A stretch of 64,000 nt of DNA from Sipunculus nudus (taxonomy: Eukaryota; Annelida; Sipuncula; Golfingiida; Sipunculidae): contig CM049308.1 of assembly GCA_026874595.1 (NCBI GenBank), positions 78,170,124-78,234,123 of the forward strand, read 5' to 3'. The notes below the pieces were generated by a model. That model made no database searches and was not told the DNA's origin. It saw nothing but the letters and a program-made list of their open reading frames with translations. Below are positions 36,248 through 48,856 of the stretch, piece by piece. Each line of letters starts with the position of its first letter. Within the stretch, counting starts at the first letter, position 1. A program made the position numbers and the translations under genes.

Positions 36248-36994
36248 GTAATGTCTACATCAGTTCGTATCCTTCATTAGTTCGCACACTATAAATTTCC
36301 TGAATCATATTTTTCTATATTACATATATGAATTTGTACACCAACATACTGTGCCGATATTAGCTATTGCCGGTGACCACCGGCAGTCCGTATGAACAGT
36401 AATTGTAGCTATGATTAAAATGGCTTTGCATGCGGAGATGAATCAAATGTCTACGCTGTTCACCTGATAACAGCACATCTTTATGTCTTAGTGCGAGCAA
36501 GTAACATGATAATTTATCGGAACAATTTTATCAGATTTGCGACTTCATGTATGTAAATAGGAAAAACTGTCGCTTAACTGATACCGATGGGCCATCTTTG
36601 CTTCAGATTTGTTACAGCATGAATGTGATTTGAACAATAGTACTCGAGGTAAAAAATGTGTCTTAATCGAAAACATTTTGTTTACTTAATAATATAATAA
36701 GAAGGATTTGTAAGTGGGACAAAAATCACATTAGCTGATGATCATATACTAGTAATCCACTTGGGACAAACCTCGCACGGACCACTGATCACAGGCATGA
36801 CCTGGTGCTACAAGACATCAAAGGTAAAATGGAGATTGTCAGAGTGGTTTGAACTGCAGCTACAAAGGATATACCGCTGTCTTCAAGGGTTTTAATTTGA
36901 TAAATCCTGGTTATATCCGTGAAATAATTTTTTTTCCCGCTGTATAAATCTTATTAGAATCTCCCAAATAAAAACTTCTGCATAATTTGTTGGT

Positions 36995-37062
36995 TACTGT
37001 GGCCATTTGGATAAAGGCGCATGAACTGCTTTAAGTGTGAACTATGGGCCCCTGGTTCAAAC
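36995..37062 (+). repeat. tRNA-like relic
   Basis: GTGGCCATTTGGATAAAGGC resembles an A box, and GGTTCAAACCTG about 35 nt later resembles a B box. A pyrimidine-rich end follows. It lies inside the TA-flanked element. It may be a SINE head or a captured tRNA fragment. Confidence 0.35.
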
Positions 37063-37789
37063 CTGTCAATTTTTTCCCCTTTTATGTTACTCCCCCGTCC
37101 CAGTTTAAAAATATGATAAAAATATATTTTTTTTTCATTTATTACTTTCCACTGAAATTACCAAACGGGTAAAATAAACAATTTATTGAAATATATAAAT
37201 AAATCTGCTGAGATTACATATTCACGGCTGTAATAAGTTCACTTGCCGCCAGGTGGCACCCTGAATAATTTCAATAACGCCCTAAGAAAGTCACCATTAC
37301 CATTTTATTAGGGCGTATTCTGCAATCCATACAAATTATGTTTGTAAATGAATTAAATGTTGCCATGAAGTATGACAAAACAATAGCCCATTTTCTTACC
37401 ACTAATGATGCTATGCACCGCTGTAGGCCGTGAGAGACCCCTGGCTTATGATGTTTTCCTTTCATGTCCCAATTGTGAAACACTTCGTTGCTTGTTTGTT
37501 TACCAATAATTTATTAGGTGTGTAATATTAAGGTGATCAGTGACTCCTGTCAATTTTGTTTGCACCACAGCCGTGATCACATAAATTTGTTAACATACTA
37601 ATGAGGTACAAATTTAACAGGTTGGGGTAATGAATTACTGAAGTTCTATTGCCGGTAGCTGGATTTTTGACGATCTTTATGATCTTTTGTGCCGGTCTGT
37701 GGGTTACGAATGTTAAGTTTGTTACGGCAGGCAGTACAGGCCGTCCCGGTTACCCCCAACCGGCGCGGCTAAAAACCTGTATATTATAC

Positions 37790-37790
<1 letters not shown>

Positions 37791-37834
<44 letters not shown>
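37791..37834. repeat. (TA)n microsatellite
   Basis: About 22 TA units inside the TA-flanked element. The short ORF across it is an artefact of the repeat. Confidence 0.95.
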
Positions 37835-37839
<5 letters not shown>

Positions 37840-40108
37840 CACCGGTTTATAAAATGCCAGTTACAGGATAAACTGGATATCTTTTTTGTCACCAGCAGCG
37901 CTCACATATATTCCCGAACAAGTGTTAAATAATAATTAACATTGGAGTTGCCGTACATCATCTATTATCGCCCATCGCCGGTTCTCAGGTGTCAAACGAT
38001 CTTCTCTCCTGCAATATTCTAATTTTTCATATTTTACATATAATAATTCACACACTGAGAAAAATAATTATTTTTTCCTGTACGAATTCAAGTAGACATT
38101 ACGGTATATATATATAGTGTACAGAAAGTCATGCCTCACCCGCGAGTGTGTCTAAATTAATAAAAACATTTGGTAATAATCTGTCATTTGAGGAGGGAGA
38201 GAGATGACATAATCGTACAAAATCGAACTCCAGCCCAAGAGTTTTTATAATAATTATGAAAATTTGATTACTTAAAACATATTGTGAATTCTTCTTGACG
38301 TAATGTGAACAGACCAACTCACTGCCACAACCACGAAATCTCTAATTCCTTTTGGCCTAGCCTATGATCAACATGTTTTTTTCCTGCGCTGAACTTTCCA
38401 GGTCGCAATCCTGTAAGTAATTTGTCACAAGTCTTAATTGAAATATGAATTTTGTCATGCATTTTCGCAGGTGTCAGCCTCAATCATCCCCATGACCTCT
38501 CATCTGTGACCCTTAAAATGTTCATGCAGCAATATGTTTGTCAGTAGTTTAAGCATCCGGTGTCTGCAGCTGTTTGACACTGATTTGGTCTCGCGTTTTA
38601 AATTCAAATTGCTAACCAATCAGACTCGCTTAAAAGTTTAGTTTCTACTCAAGGATTTTATGACATTTATCCATATGTGTTTATGCGAATGACATTTGTA
38701 GCATGATTATAATATTAGGTAGTTATGAGCGGTCGCTGGCTGCTAACATCGTTTCATTGTTATACGTACACTGTCTTATATTGGCTGGAAACAATGATAA
38801 CAAAAATGCATGCATATTTTATCCATACATATAACAGCTTTTCCCTATGGTTTTCGTTCATTTAATCTTTAATTTTAACCGAGCAGTATATTATATTTTG
38901 TTTAAATATTGCCCATCGACCTCAGTAACTTTAAATGTTCAAGCATCAGTATCTGACTGAATAAACTTGGGACTTATCTGGATTACTGCATTATTTCTCT
39001 TTATTTTGAGCAACCAGGATTAGAGATGCGCCCTTGATCAAACGGGGAATATGCCAGTTATCCGGTCTGAAAAAAAGAGGCTTGCGGAAACCTTGTTTAC
39101 TGTCTTACATAATGACTTAAAACTTCCATAAAATTAATCATGCATTTCCATTGCGAAGCCATGCAGCTCAGTGATATCTGCTTAAGACGAGTTCGTGTTA
39201 AAATAATACTGTAGTAACTATTTACAAGCTGACAAGCTTTTTTCTTCAGCTTATCAATATTTCACCGGCGGCTGAGCCGGTGTTTAATAATCTGCGGCGG
39301 CTGGCGCAATTCGGCGGCTTGCTTTTAAAATAAACGGCGGCGGCTGGCTCAATTTGGCGGCGGCTCCCAGGTCTGGCCATCTGTTCACAAATTAGTTTCC
39401 AGATGATAATTCCAGTTTAGTTTGACATATTGGTTTCAAACTTACCTTATATATGCTTCACCACTAAAGTAAGAACCTTGTTTTTACAGGTCCAAAGGTC
39501 AAAGGTCAAGGTCACAGGACCCGTATCTTTAAAAGAAATGTGTATGCATTTCGAGCCAAATTTTTCATCACAAACCTTCCATCTTCAAGATATTACTTGC
39601 ATGCCAATAGCGGAAGGTTATTTTTGATTTGGGGTTATAGGTTCAAAGGTCAAGGTAACAGGGCCCATCCATTCACAAATTTGTTTATGGATGATAATTC
39701 TGCTTTGGCTAGACAGATTGGCTTCAAACTTGATTTATTAATGACCCACCACTTAAGTAAGAAACAATTTTATTTTCAGGGTTCAGAGGTCAAAGGTGAA
39801 GGGCACAGGACCACATCTTCAAAATGATTGTGGATGCACTGTAAATCAGACTTTTCATCAAAAATTTTCCATCTTTCACACATGGCTCCAAAGTGAAAGA
39901 AAAATGTAGATTTTCAGGTTATCTAGCCAGAGGTCAAAGTCACTGGACCCCTTTTTTTCTAAAAGATTAAAGATCAAGGATAATAAGTTCTCAGATTTTT
40001 TGGTCACAAGGTCATTGGTTAAGATCACCGGACTGTTATTCTGAAAAATTTCTTTAAAAAGTCCATTTACACAAATTCAGCTGAGCGTTAGACCCTTGGG
40101 CCCCCTAG

Positions 40109-41773
40109 TAATTGATATGAATTTAGATAAAAAATCTGACAAAGTTAGGACAGAGTGAGTTATCAAGAGGATGCGAGTCCCATATGGGGTAAATTGGTTT
40201 TTATTCAGTGTCTATTTTTTAGAAAATTTTCTGTATAACAGATTGTTAGGTGACATGCTAGCTCGTGCTGCATTGTGTGAAGATGTGTGATTGCTTTCAT
40301 GGAAATAACAGCTCTGTATTCCTAAATTTGGTGGTTGGCATGACAGCCTGCCACCATTCTTGACATGCAGTGATGCTTTTGCGGTATTTTTTGCGCTCCA
40401 CTTTTTCCCAGTCCCGCCCTTGGTAGTGTCATCTGACAGTAGTAAACCAGCGGGTAGCCATTAAGCAGAGAGGTTCTGTGCAGAGCTTTCAGTGTAAGTG
40501 GCACCAAACTGCAGTTCCCAGATATATAAATTGAGACACTCCATCAAGAAAGTCATTTTTCTCTCCCACACCCCTGGTTCCATTAAAGAAATAAACCATG
40601 AATTTAATTTTGCAACTTCTGGGACAAAAGTTTGAGAAGCCAATTTTTGAATTCCCTACTGTGAGATCACAGATTGGTGACATGGAACCCATCAGCAGTT
40701 TTCGTCTATTTGACTGTGTACACTATACAGATATTCTGGTACAGGCATCCAAAGTAGGCAATTCATTGGTGAAATATGATGTCCCAGTTTTCCCAGCATG
40801 AACGCTTTTACCCATAGCAACTCTAAAGACAGGTAAAGAAAATTTAGGGCATTTTTTGCACTTCACCATCATGAATTATACAAAAAGGAATGACACATCC
40901 AGCAAAGGGAGTAGTCTTTTATGCAAAAAGGAACAGGATGTGAATATTGAGCAAAAGAAAAAGAGCAGCAAGAAAATTTTTACATCATGGAGAAAAATTA
41001 CTCCAATGCTGCCCTGTTCTACATTAATTTCCATTAGGGCATCTACAGATTTGTGCAGAGTGTTAAAAATTTTGACAATTGTCACTGATCTCTGTGAACT
41101 GAATTATCAAGATATAACAAGTTCAGAACTTACAAAGTTTATGTTTTCTTTCAGCAATTCAGTACAGGTAATGCATTCCCAGTTTTTTTAGAGTTTGTTT
41201 ATCACTTCATGTAATTTTTATATTTCCTGCATCTAGAAACAGAAATAAAGAGCTTTCCAAAACACAAGAATGGAAACAAAAAGTTTAAAAATAAAGAAAA
41301 AGTAGGAGTAAAGAAATTAGTTTCCATTTGTTTCTTTCAGGTTCCACTTTAGAAACATAGGAAATTACTCAGAACATTCCATTGCTTGAAAATTGGGTGA
41401 ATTTGTTTTTGAGGAACACATTTTTATTGTGAGCATGATTTTCCAAAACAGCATTTGGAAAATGTTAAAAACTATTTTTTGTTCAGTTGAAGATCTTATA
41501 TAAAGATGATTCCATGATGCATGATGATTGAAATACTGTAAAGTTCTGCATCACAAATAAACCTCTCTAGAATGCCAATGATGGAGAACCAGTAATATAA
41601 CGGAAGATTACCCTTCACTTCACAATAATTGCTGTCACTGGAAGAAGGATCCTAGTATAAAGTGAAATGCAGAATGAATGATATTACCTCCATATGAATA
41701 TGTTTCCTCATGCTGATCAATAAACAGTGGTATCTTCAAGCAATAGATAAAGTTTTATGCTTACTCTGGTTCA
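40109..41773. other. Intron, no gene seen
   Basis: AT-rich DNA. The two largest ORFs (40856-41191 on + and its minus-strand shadow) are lysine/asparagine-rich without motifs. No exon is supported. Confidence 0.45.
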
Positions 41774-42190
41774 TGTCCTGCCTTCTGGCAGGTACCCAAT
41801 TGTAGTCAAGTTTTCTGTCTATCATCCTGCCTTCTTGCATATGCCCTATAGTAGTCAAGTTTTCTGTCTATCATACTGCCTTCTAGCAGGTGCCCTTTAG
41901 TAAAGTTTTCTGTCTGTCTTCCTGCCTTCTGGCAGATACCCAATGGTAGTCAAGTTTTCTGTCTATCATCCTAGCTTCTGGCAGGTGCCCTATAGTAGTC
42001 AAGTGTTCTTTCTATCATACTGCCTTCTAGCAGGTGCCTTATAGTAAGGTTTTCTGTCTGTCTTCCTGCCTGCTGGCAGGTACCCAATTGTAGTAAAGTT
42101 TTCTGTCTATCATCCTGCCTTCTGGTAGGTGCCCTATAGTAAAGTTTTCTGTCAATCTAACTGCCTTCTGGCAGCTAGGTCCCCTATAAT
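41774..42190. repeat. Minisatellite, about 55-60-bp unit, seven to eight copies
   Basis: Units contain CCTGCCTTCTGGCAGGT, CCCTATAGTAGTCAAG and TTTTCTGTCTATCAT, with small indels. CTGCC/GGCAG within each unit forms a short hairpin. The array is moderately diverged. Confidence 0.9.
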
Positions 42191-45100
42191 AGTCAGGTTT
42201 TCTCTCTGTCTTTCTGTCAGGCTCATTTACTAGCATTAGGTGAAGGACTAGCTGTGAAATTTTTAATAATTTAAGAACCAATCAGAGGATGTGGACTAAG
42301 GCTTTGCAATTACAGACCCATTAGGAATCTGATGTGCTTACAGTAAGTTATCTCACATAATCTCAAGAACATTTTGTGGGATTGCTGTGAAAGTTTTACT
42401 TAAAAAGGTACCAATATATAAGAATGTCAGACCCATCAGAAATATCCTATGGCAGCCATGCATCATAGAATTCTTTTGTTAACATTTTTTTCAGGGACAC
42501 AGAGTGGCCATTACAGTCACAATCACCTTCAAGAATAGAGAAAGGCAATTAAAAACATGTAGAAGTAAAGTAAATACAACATATTAATAAATTAAAGATT
42601 GACTAAGAGGAATATATAGGTTATTGAGTAAAGGTGAAACAATTCATGAAAACTTCTGAAATCAAGAATGCTCTTCATCTAAAATGCCTTTTCCCATAAA
42701 TTCTGTGTCAGTTCTGAATGTATTTTAATAAACTTGCAGTCATTTTTGACTGCCTAAATAATGTGCATGTATGGAAATCATACAGAAAACTTTTTGTCAA
42801 ACATTTGTAAGAAGTTTACTGGTCGAAGGTGGTAGAATGTGAGAAGAGCAAGAATAACCAAATAGAAAATTTAATTGAATTAATTTTTTCAACATGTAGC
42901 AGTTAGGTCTATCCATATTCCCTGCAAAGTGTTGATCAGTGATGGATGGTACTGGTCTAATATGTTTATCTCAGTATTCCGGGTGCTTGGTCTCCTGTGA
43001 ATCCCAGCTGTGTTTTTACTATTTTTGGTTCTGAGTAAATAGATTAATCCATTATCTTGGCAGACCATAAAAATCCACAGTACATAAAGGTTGATTGGTA
43101 CCAGCTACAAATCGACTAGATTCTCACTCTTACAGAATTATCGAGAGTTTATGTTGGGACTTGAAATGTTTTTTCCATCGAATTGAGTTAAAGGAACAGG
43201 TTTTTGCTAAATCAGATGTACAATTGCTTTTGGTTTACAAATTTTGGATGCTTTAACTTTGATATTGATCTGTTGTAGAGTATGCATCAGTCACTGGTCA
43301 ATAGTCTGTAATATGATTGAGGTAGGTCTTTGTAATGTACATTTAATGACAGAATTTTTCTCAGCTGAAAACTAATAAAAACAAGTCTGTATTATGTTTC
43401 TCAGTCACAGCACTTTGTAAAAGTGATGATTAACACCTAAGGGTCATCAGCTGAGAGTAGAGGAGAAGATTCAAAGAAGAGAGTTTTTATTGTCAAAACA
43501 AGTTCTTTAAAACACTCTTGTGTTAGCTTAGCTGATTGTTGAGGAAAATGTTTCTTTATAAATCAGCCCAGTTCAGGTGATTTTATAGTTAAAATTGTGA
43601 AGGAGAATATGTACCATTTATTTATATTACATGTATGGCAACAATGTTTCGACAAGAAGAGAAAATGTTTGGCATTATTTTGTTTGATTTAACAGTTTAT
43701 TAGAATAAAATAGTTTTTGGTACAAATTCATGGAAGTTTGTAATTACATTTGTACATCATTTGATACATTGACAAAATGTTCCACCCCAATTATAATTGC
43801 CAGCAGTAAGCACACATCAGCTGTTTGTCAGTGTGGCTACATGTCTCTATATGTTTCAAGTCTAAACAGAGTTTCTGTGTGATCAGCCATGGCAAATAAT
43901 TGATGTGTGGCAGTGTTCTTGGCAACACCATGTACACGTCTTGACATCTGATGCATTTAGCTAGCATTAACTGTTTACTTGTGGGGCATGCTCCATACAG
44001 GTAATCATAAATTCTTGATGAGACCTAACTATACCTTTAGCACCATTGAACTATATGCAACAATAAACGTACATATTACTTACTTGGCTAATATTATATT
44101 TGGTGTTATCTGCAAAAGCCAATAATAAATATGAAATATGGTATGAGAGAACCCATGTAATGGTGAGCTTAACTATTACTTGCATGCCTTTATTGTCTTT
44201 CAACCAAATGGCATTATCTGTTGTTATCTCAGATATTGTATATTTTTTGTATAATCAGAGGACGAGCAAGTTAAAGGCTTATAAATTTGGTTACCCTGAA
44301 ATATTTTCTGAAATAGTACCATGCATTAGGCAATGTCTTTGGGGAAATTATCACCCAGATCACCTCCAGAAGTTGACATAATATGATATTTGCCTTTAAC
44401 TTGATTTGCCAAAACCAAACCTCAGCAGTGAAATCTTCTTGATGAAAAACACATTAAGACTTCTGTTGTAGTTTAATATTTATGAAAAAAAACATTGTTG
44501 GCTTTTTTGTCAGGTTATTAATGTCTCAAAACTGCTGATTGGATGACTTTTACTGTTGTATCTAAAATTTTACCTTTGCAAATAAAATTGAAGAAATTAC
44601 TTGGGAAGTAAAATAGAATAAATAAGAAAATACAGTGATTTTTCTTCCTCATATATTTATTATTGATTTTAAGATTTAGATTCAGCTTTGCAACATATGT
44701 CAAGGTTATGCTTCCCTTTTTGGTTGGTACGTATGATGTTTTTGTCTGAACTAAAACTTACTCAAATGACTCTGTTCTGGTTAAATACATCGCAGTCATG
44801 AATCATGCTCAATTGGAGTTGCATGTTATGCCATCTTCAAAGTTAGCATTGTCAAGTTACAGTTTGAACAATTTGAAGAAAAAGAAGAATATAACAGTAA
44901 AGAAAACAAAACACAGTATCCCTACAAATAAACTTTTTTAAAACATCCATATTCACTGAACAGAGTATTGAATACACTTTTACTAGCTCCTAATTGGCAT
45001 TCTGTTTACACTACACTGGTATTCATTCATATTTAATTATGCATCAGTGAAACCAGGAAAAGAGATATACTACATTCATTAATGGCTTCCAGACTGATAC

Positions 45101-46662
45101 AGTGGTACAGTGATTCAGCAACCTTTACCTTTGTGCAAAACATACACCACAAAAATGTGCCAGAAAGACAAAATGACATGGTCCAGTACAGGAATATGGA
45201 CATTAAAGTGGATCAAATATGTTAACTTATGGTTCGGTGTGTGAAAACAAAGTAGACTGAATAGTGTGTGCTGAATATGATTTTCATAATAATGTATATC
45301 AGTACATCTAATGCTTGAATATACATATATGGGCCTACTTTGTAATTATTCAGCCACAGAAAACCACATCAACAAGACTCATACTGTTTCATTCATCTGA
45401 ATGCCACCTGCCGGCCAATATCTGAACCTTTAACATGAAGACTTCATTTCAACTAACCATTTATTAACATATTGTTGCATGCATACTCCCTGAATAGACA
45501 GAGCCTCCTTCAATCAGTATAGGGCATATTATGAGACATTTTAATATTGATTATTAAGATTGATCATACGCTTATAAGCTGAAATATAGTATCTGGAGAT
45601 GTGTTAATGGTGAAAATTAACCTGTAATTATTGATAAATATAGACAGTTTTCTTACCAGATGGTTTGTAAATTCATTTAAGTAAACATGCTCAGCACATA
45701 ATTAGGTGATTCAAGTTGAGCAATGGTAGAGGTACCACATTTTCCTGGTGAAGCCATGTTTCTACTGTTTCAGTTTGCTAACTTAAGAAATGTGTTGATA
45801 CACTCTTACAATCTTGAATAGTTGTGATGTTTTCCCATGCAGTATGGACTTGTTAATTCATAATTTATCTTTATGGAGTTTTAATTTGTATATTTATTGG
45901 TCATCAATAATTACAGTGATTCTTGTCAGAACCATCAGTAATCATATCCATCACCTTACATTTACCAGTATATTAATATCAGTATATTACCAATATATTA
46001 ATATCAGTATCTTCTTTATATCCTTCAAGTTAATAAACCTTTGTCCCAAGTGGCTCTTTGTTTTGAGGAGATCAATAAATTTGTCTGTCAGCTTGTCCTG
46101 GGAGAGAATAAGATAAGTGCCCAATCTTTATTCCAAGCAACAGTTGGTAAACAAGGAAAAGAGACTAAGAGTTTAGTAATTCTGAACTGGGTATTTAGTT
46201 CTAATTCGGGGCTATCTGATAGTTACAGAAGGTAGGCACTTCAGTTTCATTGCCTTGGGGTGTGTGACCAATATGTCTGGCTGTGTCATCACTGCAGTAA
46301 GAGGGTAGACGTTGGACCACTCGTTCTGGCTCAAGACGGATCAGAGAGGATCACAAGCTCTTTAGGAGTTTCTGTCACGTCTTGCTTCAGATCTGAATGC
46401 TGGTATCCAAGGAACTCTGTTGGTTATCTAATCCATCTCTGTAACCGGCATGATTGGCAGACATTTCAAGGAAGACTAAATGAGACTTGACCATCCAGTC
46501 AGATTATATTTATTAACAGAATTATTTTAACTCAGTTATCATCTTGTCTGTTCAGTGGATTTAATTTCCTTGAAAGGTATGGTCAGGCAGAAAAATTTTC
46601 CTAATCTTTCCTACAAACTATGAATGTTCAGAAGCCAAGTCTGGATATCACTGTTGAAAAAA
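42191..46662. other. Intron, 4.5 kb without recognised features
   Basis: AT-rich DNA. A small TATTAATATCAGTAT repeat lies near 45966-46010. No exon, RNA gene or transposon end recognised. Confidence 0.45.
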
Positions 46663-46870
46663 AACCGGTCGAGTAGTAAAACCCTCGGCTCTCTTCGCTG
46701 GGGGCCCAGGTTAAATACCTAGAGTTGCCCTGAGAGTACAGGTCTTTGGTGGCCCATTAAAGGTTGGTGTTTTTCTCTGGGTCCTCAGGTTTTCTCCACC
46801 TCTACTGACTTCGCAATACCACCATCTGAGCCATGAAGAGTGCAACATATTTGTTATTATTGCTTGTTTT
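46663..46870 (+). mobile_element. tRNA-derived SINE, plus strand
   Basis: Homologous to the minus-strand copy at 22936-23140. The head has CCGGTCGAGTAGTAAAACC and a mutated B box (GGTTAAATACC). The body has GGTTGGTGTTTTTCTCTGG, GTCCTCAGGTTTTC and ATCTGAGCCATG. It ends in TTGTTATTATTG. It is more decayed in the B box than the other copy. Confidence 0.78.
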
Positions 46871-46914
46871 ACAATCCATGTAAAATAAATAAAGTTTTTT
46901 TTTTAAAGCATTCT

Positions 46915-47165
46915 TGCAAAGGACAATTTCAGAAGTCAAAATCTCTTAAAGGATAATCAAAGAAAGCCAAAATTGTGTGAATGATTAAAACCCCAAATTT
47001 TTGTGAAAGATAATATAATCATAAAATTTGCAAGGATAATTACAAAAGATAATCATGTAAAGGATAAACATTTAAAGGATAATCACAAAAGCCAAAATCC
47101 TGTGAAGGACAGTCACAAAAGCCAAAATCATGTGAAGGATAATCTCAGCCATAATCATGGAAAAG
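46915..47165. repeat. Degenerate minisatellite, about 30-bp unit
   Basis: Units built on AAAGGATAATCACAAAAG and CCAAAATCATGTGAAGGAT recur about eight times with variable spacing, cleanest at 47070-47150. The ORF here reflects the repeat (KDNHKSQNPVKDSHKSQNHV). Confidence 0.8.
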
Positions 47166-48856
47166 AATATGGACTTTCATATTAGTAAGTCGGCACTTTT
47201 TTAGTTGGTATATTACTGTGTTTTATTTATATGTAAACTGTCCTTGAATGATCCACAGACTTTTGCAGTGTCACTCAGTAAAGTTAAAAAAATAAAATTG
47301 TATTTCAGAGATCTCAAAATATTGCTTAATATTCAGAAATTGCAGTTAACACAACATCTTTAAATCAAAATCAGCTTTTTTTATGAAAATAATTCTTCAT
47401 TTAAAGATCATTCCCATGGTTTTCCAGTAAGCAGACCAGAGCACTTAATTTGCTTTCTGCAATTAACAGAGCTGAACATGTGTTTTATTAGGACAGAGTG
47501 AGATCTATATAGGGATAAACTGATGTATGATATTTCCTGTAATTGCTTTACTTTGACTATAAATCCATTTAATGATGCCACTGTATGAGGAATGGAAATT
47601 CCACTCATCTGGTGTCAGTGCTGGACAATTCTGAGATATGTAAGGAAGATGTATTAAGAAGAAGACCCAAGGTAGTGAGTAAGTTCCCCCATTTATTTCA
47701 CACACTGAATATTTCATGTCCTGTTTTCATCTGATATTGTTAAAAAGACAACTGCATCAACATGACAGACCCCATTGCATTCAAATAGATTGTTTTTAGG
47801 ATATAGTACAAATATCTGACTGGTTGTCTGGTTGTTTTCTTTAGCCTGTGTGGAAGTATAGCTATAAATTCAATTTTTTTATAATGGCCTGTTGAGTTAC
47901 AGCTTCATTCATAAATGTCATGGGTGTTATTGTGATTAAGTCCCAGTGGATTTTAAAATTTTTATGATATTGTCTCCCAGAGAATTATATATTAAGCTTT
48001 TTATGAAAGTTTGAGAGGTTGTATAAAATGCATGTTCTACAGAGCCAAGCATTGTTTGAACCTAATATTATCAAACTTCTACATATTTTTGGCCAACAGT
48101 AATCTAGTAAAAAGATATTTTGTAAAAAGATATTTAGTCTTATTAACAACTATTAATGATATGTAATGATTGATTTTAAACCAATGGATAAGTCTCTTGC
48201 CATGAATGCTTGTAAATTTTTTACACTCTTAAGGTGTGATTCATCTGCTTTCAAATCTGTACATACAGAGCTGATTTAATAAAGGTATAGTAGGATGTTA
48301 GTTTTTCATGAAATGTTCAAATACCCTAACTGCAAATCATATTTGATAATTACAATTGATCTCTCTATGCAAAAAAAAAATCATTTTTGTGCAGTTTAGT
48401 AAGGCACTATAGATAGAACCTTTTAACTTCCTGTAAAATCTTACTTAAAAGAAGACAATGAGACAAGAACATTCACAGAAAATCCACAAAATGATACTTT
48501 CCTAATGATAAGGTGCTTCATCAGGTCAGCCTGACCTGGAATAAGACAGACATGACCCAAGGCTGGAAAGGCATAACTTGGAATTTAACTGCCTCAGGTT
48601 AAATGGTCTGATTTCTTGATAAAACCTCAGAAGTATACCAGACCAAATAATACAGCCAGAGGTGATGTGTGTGCAGGGGAATGATAGGACTAATGTTATC
48701 TTCACACACTAGCGGAAACTGTCAGACATGCTAACACATTGTTAAGCAGGCACATCTTTGTTCCTTGTAAATCCCTTCTGTGATATAGAACTGCATTGCA
48801 TACTAGTAATGGACTGATGCTCTTTCTAGCACTTATTTTCTTCTGTCCTGGCAACA
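47166..48856. other. Intron, no gene seen
   Basis: AT-rich DNA with no recognisable exon, RNA gene or transposon end. Confidence 0.45.

Larger units (their letters stand above)
36246..38104. mobile_element. TA-flanked TIR element inside the hAT
   Basis: The left end CCGTAATGTCTAC (36246) and right end GTAGACATTACGG (ending 38104) are exact inverted repeats, and similarity continues inward for about 11 more bases (left ATCAGTTCGTA, right TACGAATTCAA). Each end is flanked outward by TA within AT repeats. TIR plus TA duplication suggests a Tc1/mariner-like MITE, though TA in an AT repeat is weak proof. No transposase ORF. An internal (TA)n and a tRNA-like segment are listed separately. Confidence 0.65.
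35485..39375. mobile_element. hAT-superfamily element, non-autonomous, perfect TIRs and 8-bp TSD
   Basis: The terminal inverted repeats are perfect for 14 bp: CAGACCTGGGAGCC at 35485 and GGCTCCCAGGTCTG ending at 39375. Both sides carry the same 8-bp duplication GCCATCTG (35477-35484 and 39376-39383). Removing the element and one duplication restores the expected host monomer text (GGCCATCTGTTCACAAA, compare GGAGCTATCTGTCC at 19217), which proves the insertion. CAG-starting TIRs plus 8-bp TSD define hAT. GGCTGGC/GCCGGC-rich subterminal blocks lie at both ends (35490-35640, 39265-39360). No transposase ORF is visible. A second TIR element sits inside. Confidence 0.9.
34659..40108 (+). mobile_element. 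Helentron-like element, AGCTCAGCTGA ends, interrupted by a hAT
   Basis: The 5' end is AGCTCAGCTCAC...TCAACTGAGGTCT (34659-34692), a degenerate form of the 5' hairpin at 52401 and 53098, followed by a CCGTCC-rich tract. The 3' end is TTCAGCTGAGCG, a GACCC-TT-GGGCC-like hairpin (40091-40102) and CTAG (40105-40108). The core begins with one monomer of the 52-58 kb type (palindrome variant GGTGGCGCCCTG at 34989). It then switches to AGGTCA-rich monomers like those at 19.1-19.9 kb (exact triple motif at 39496). A 3.9-kb hAT insertion at 35485-39375 splits it, so without the insert it would be about 1.55 kb. Confidence 0.75.

Noticed and set aside
37251-37262. AGGTGGCACCCT as another copy of the shared palindrome
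   Set aside because: Only part of the palindrome matches and it lies in the TA-flanked element, not in a Helentron-like core. Likely chance.
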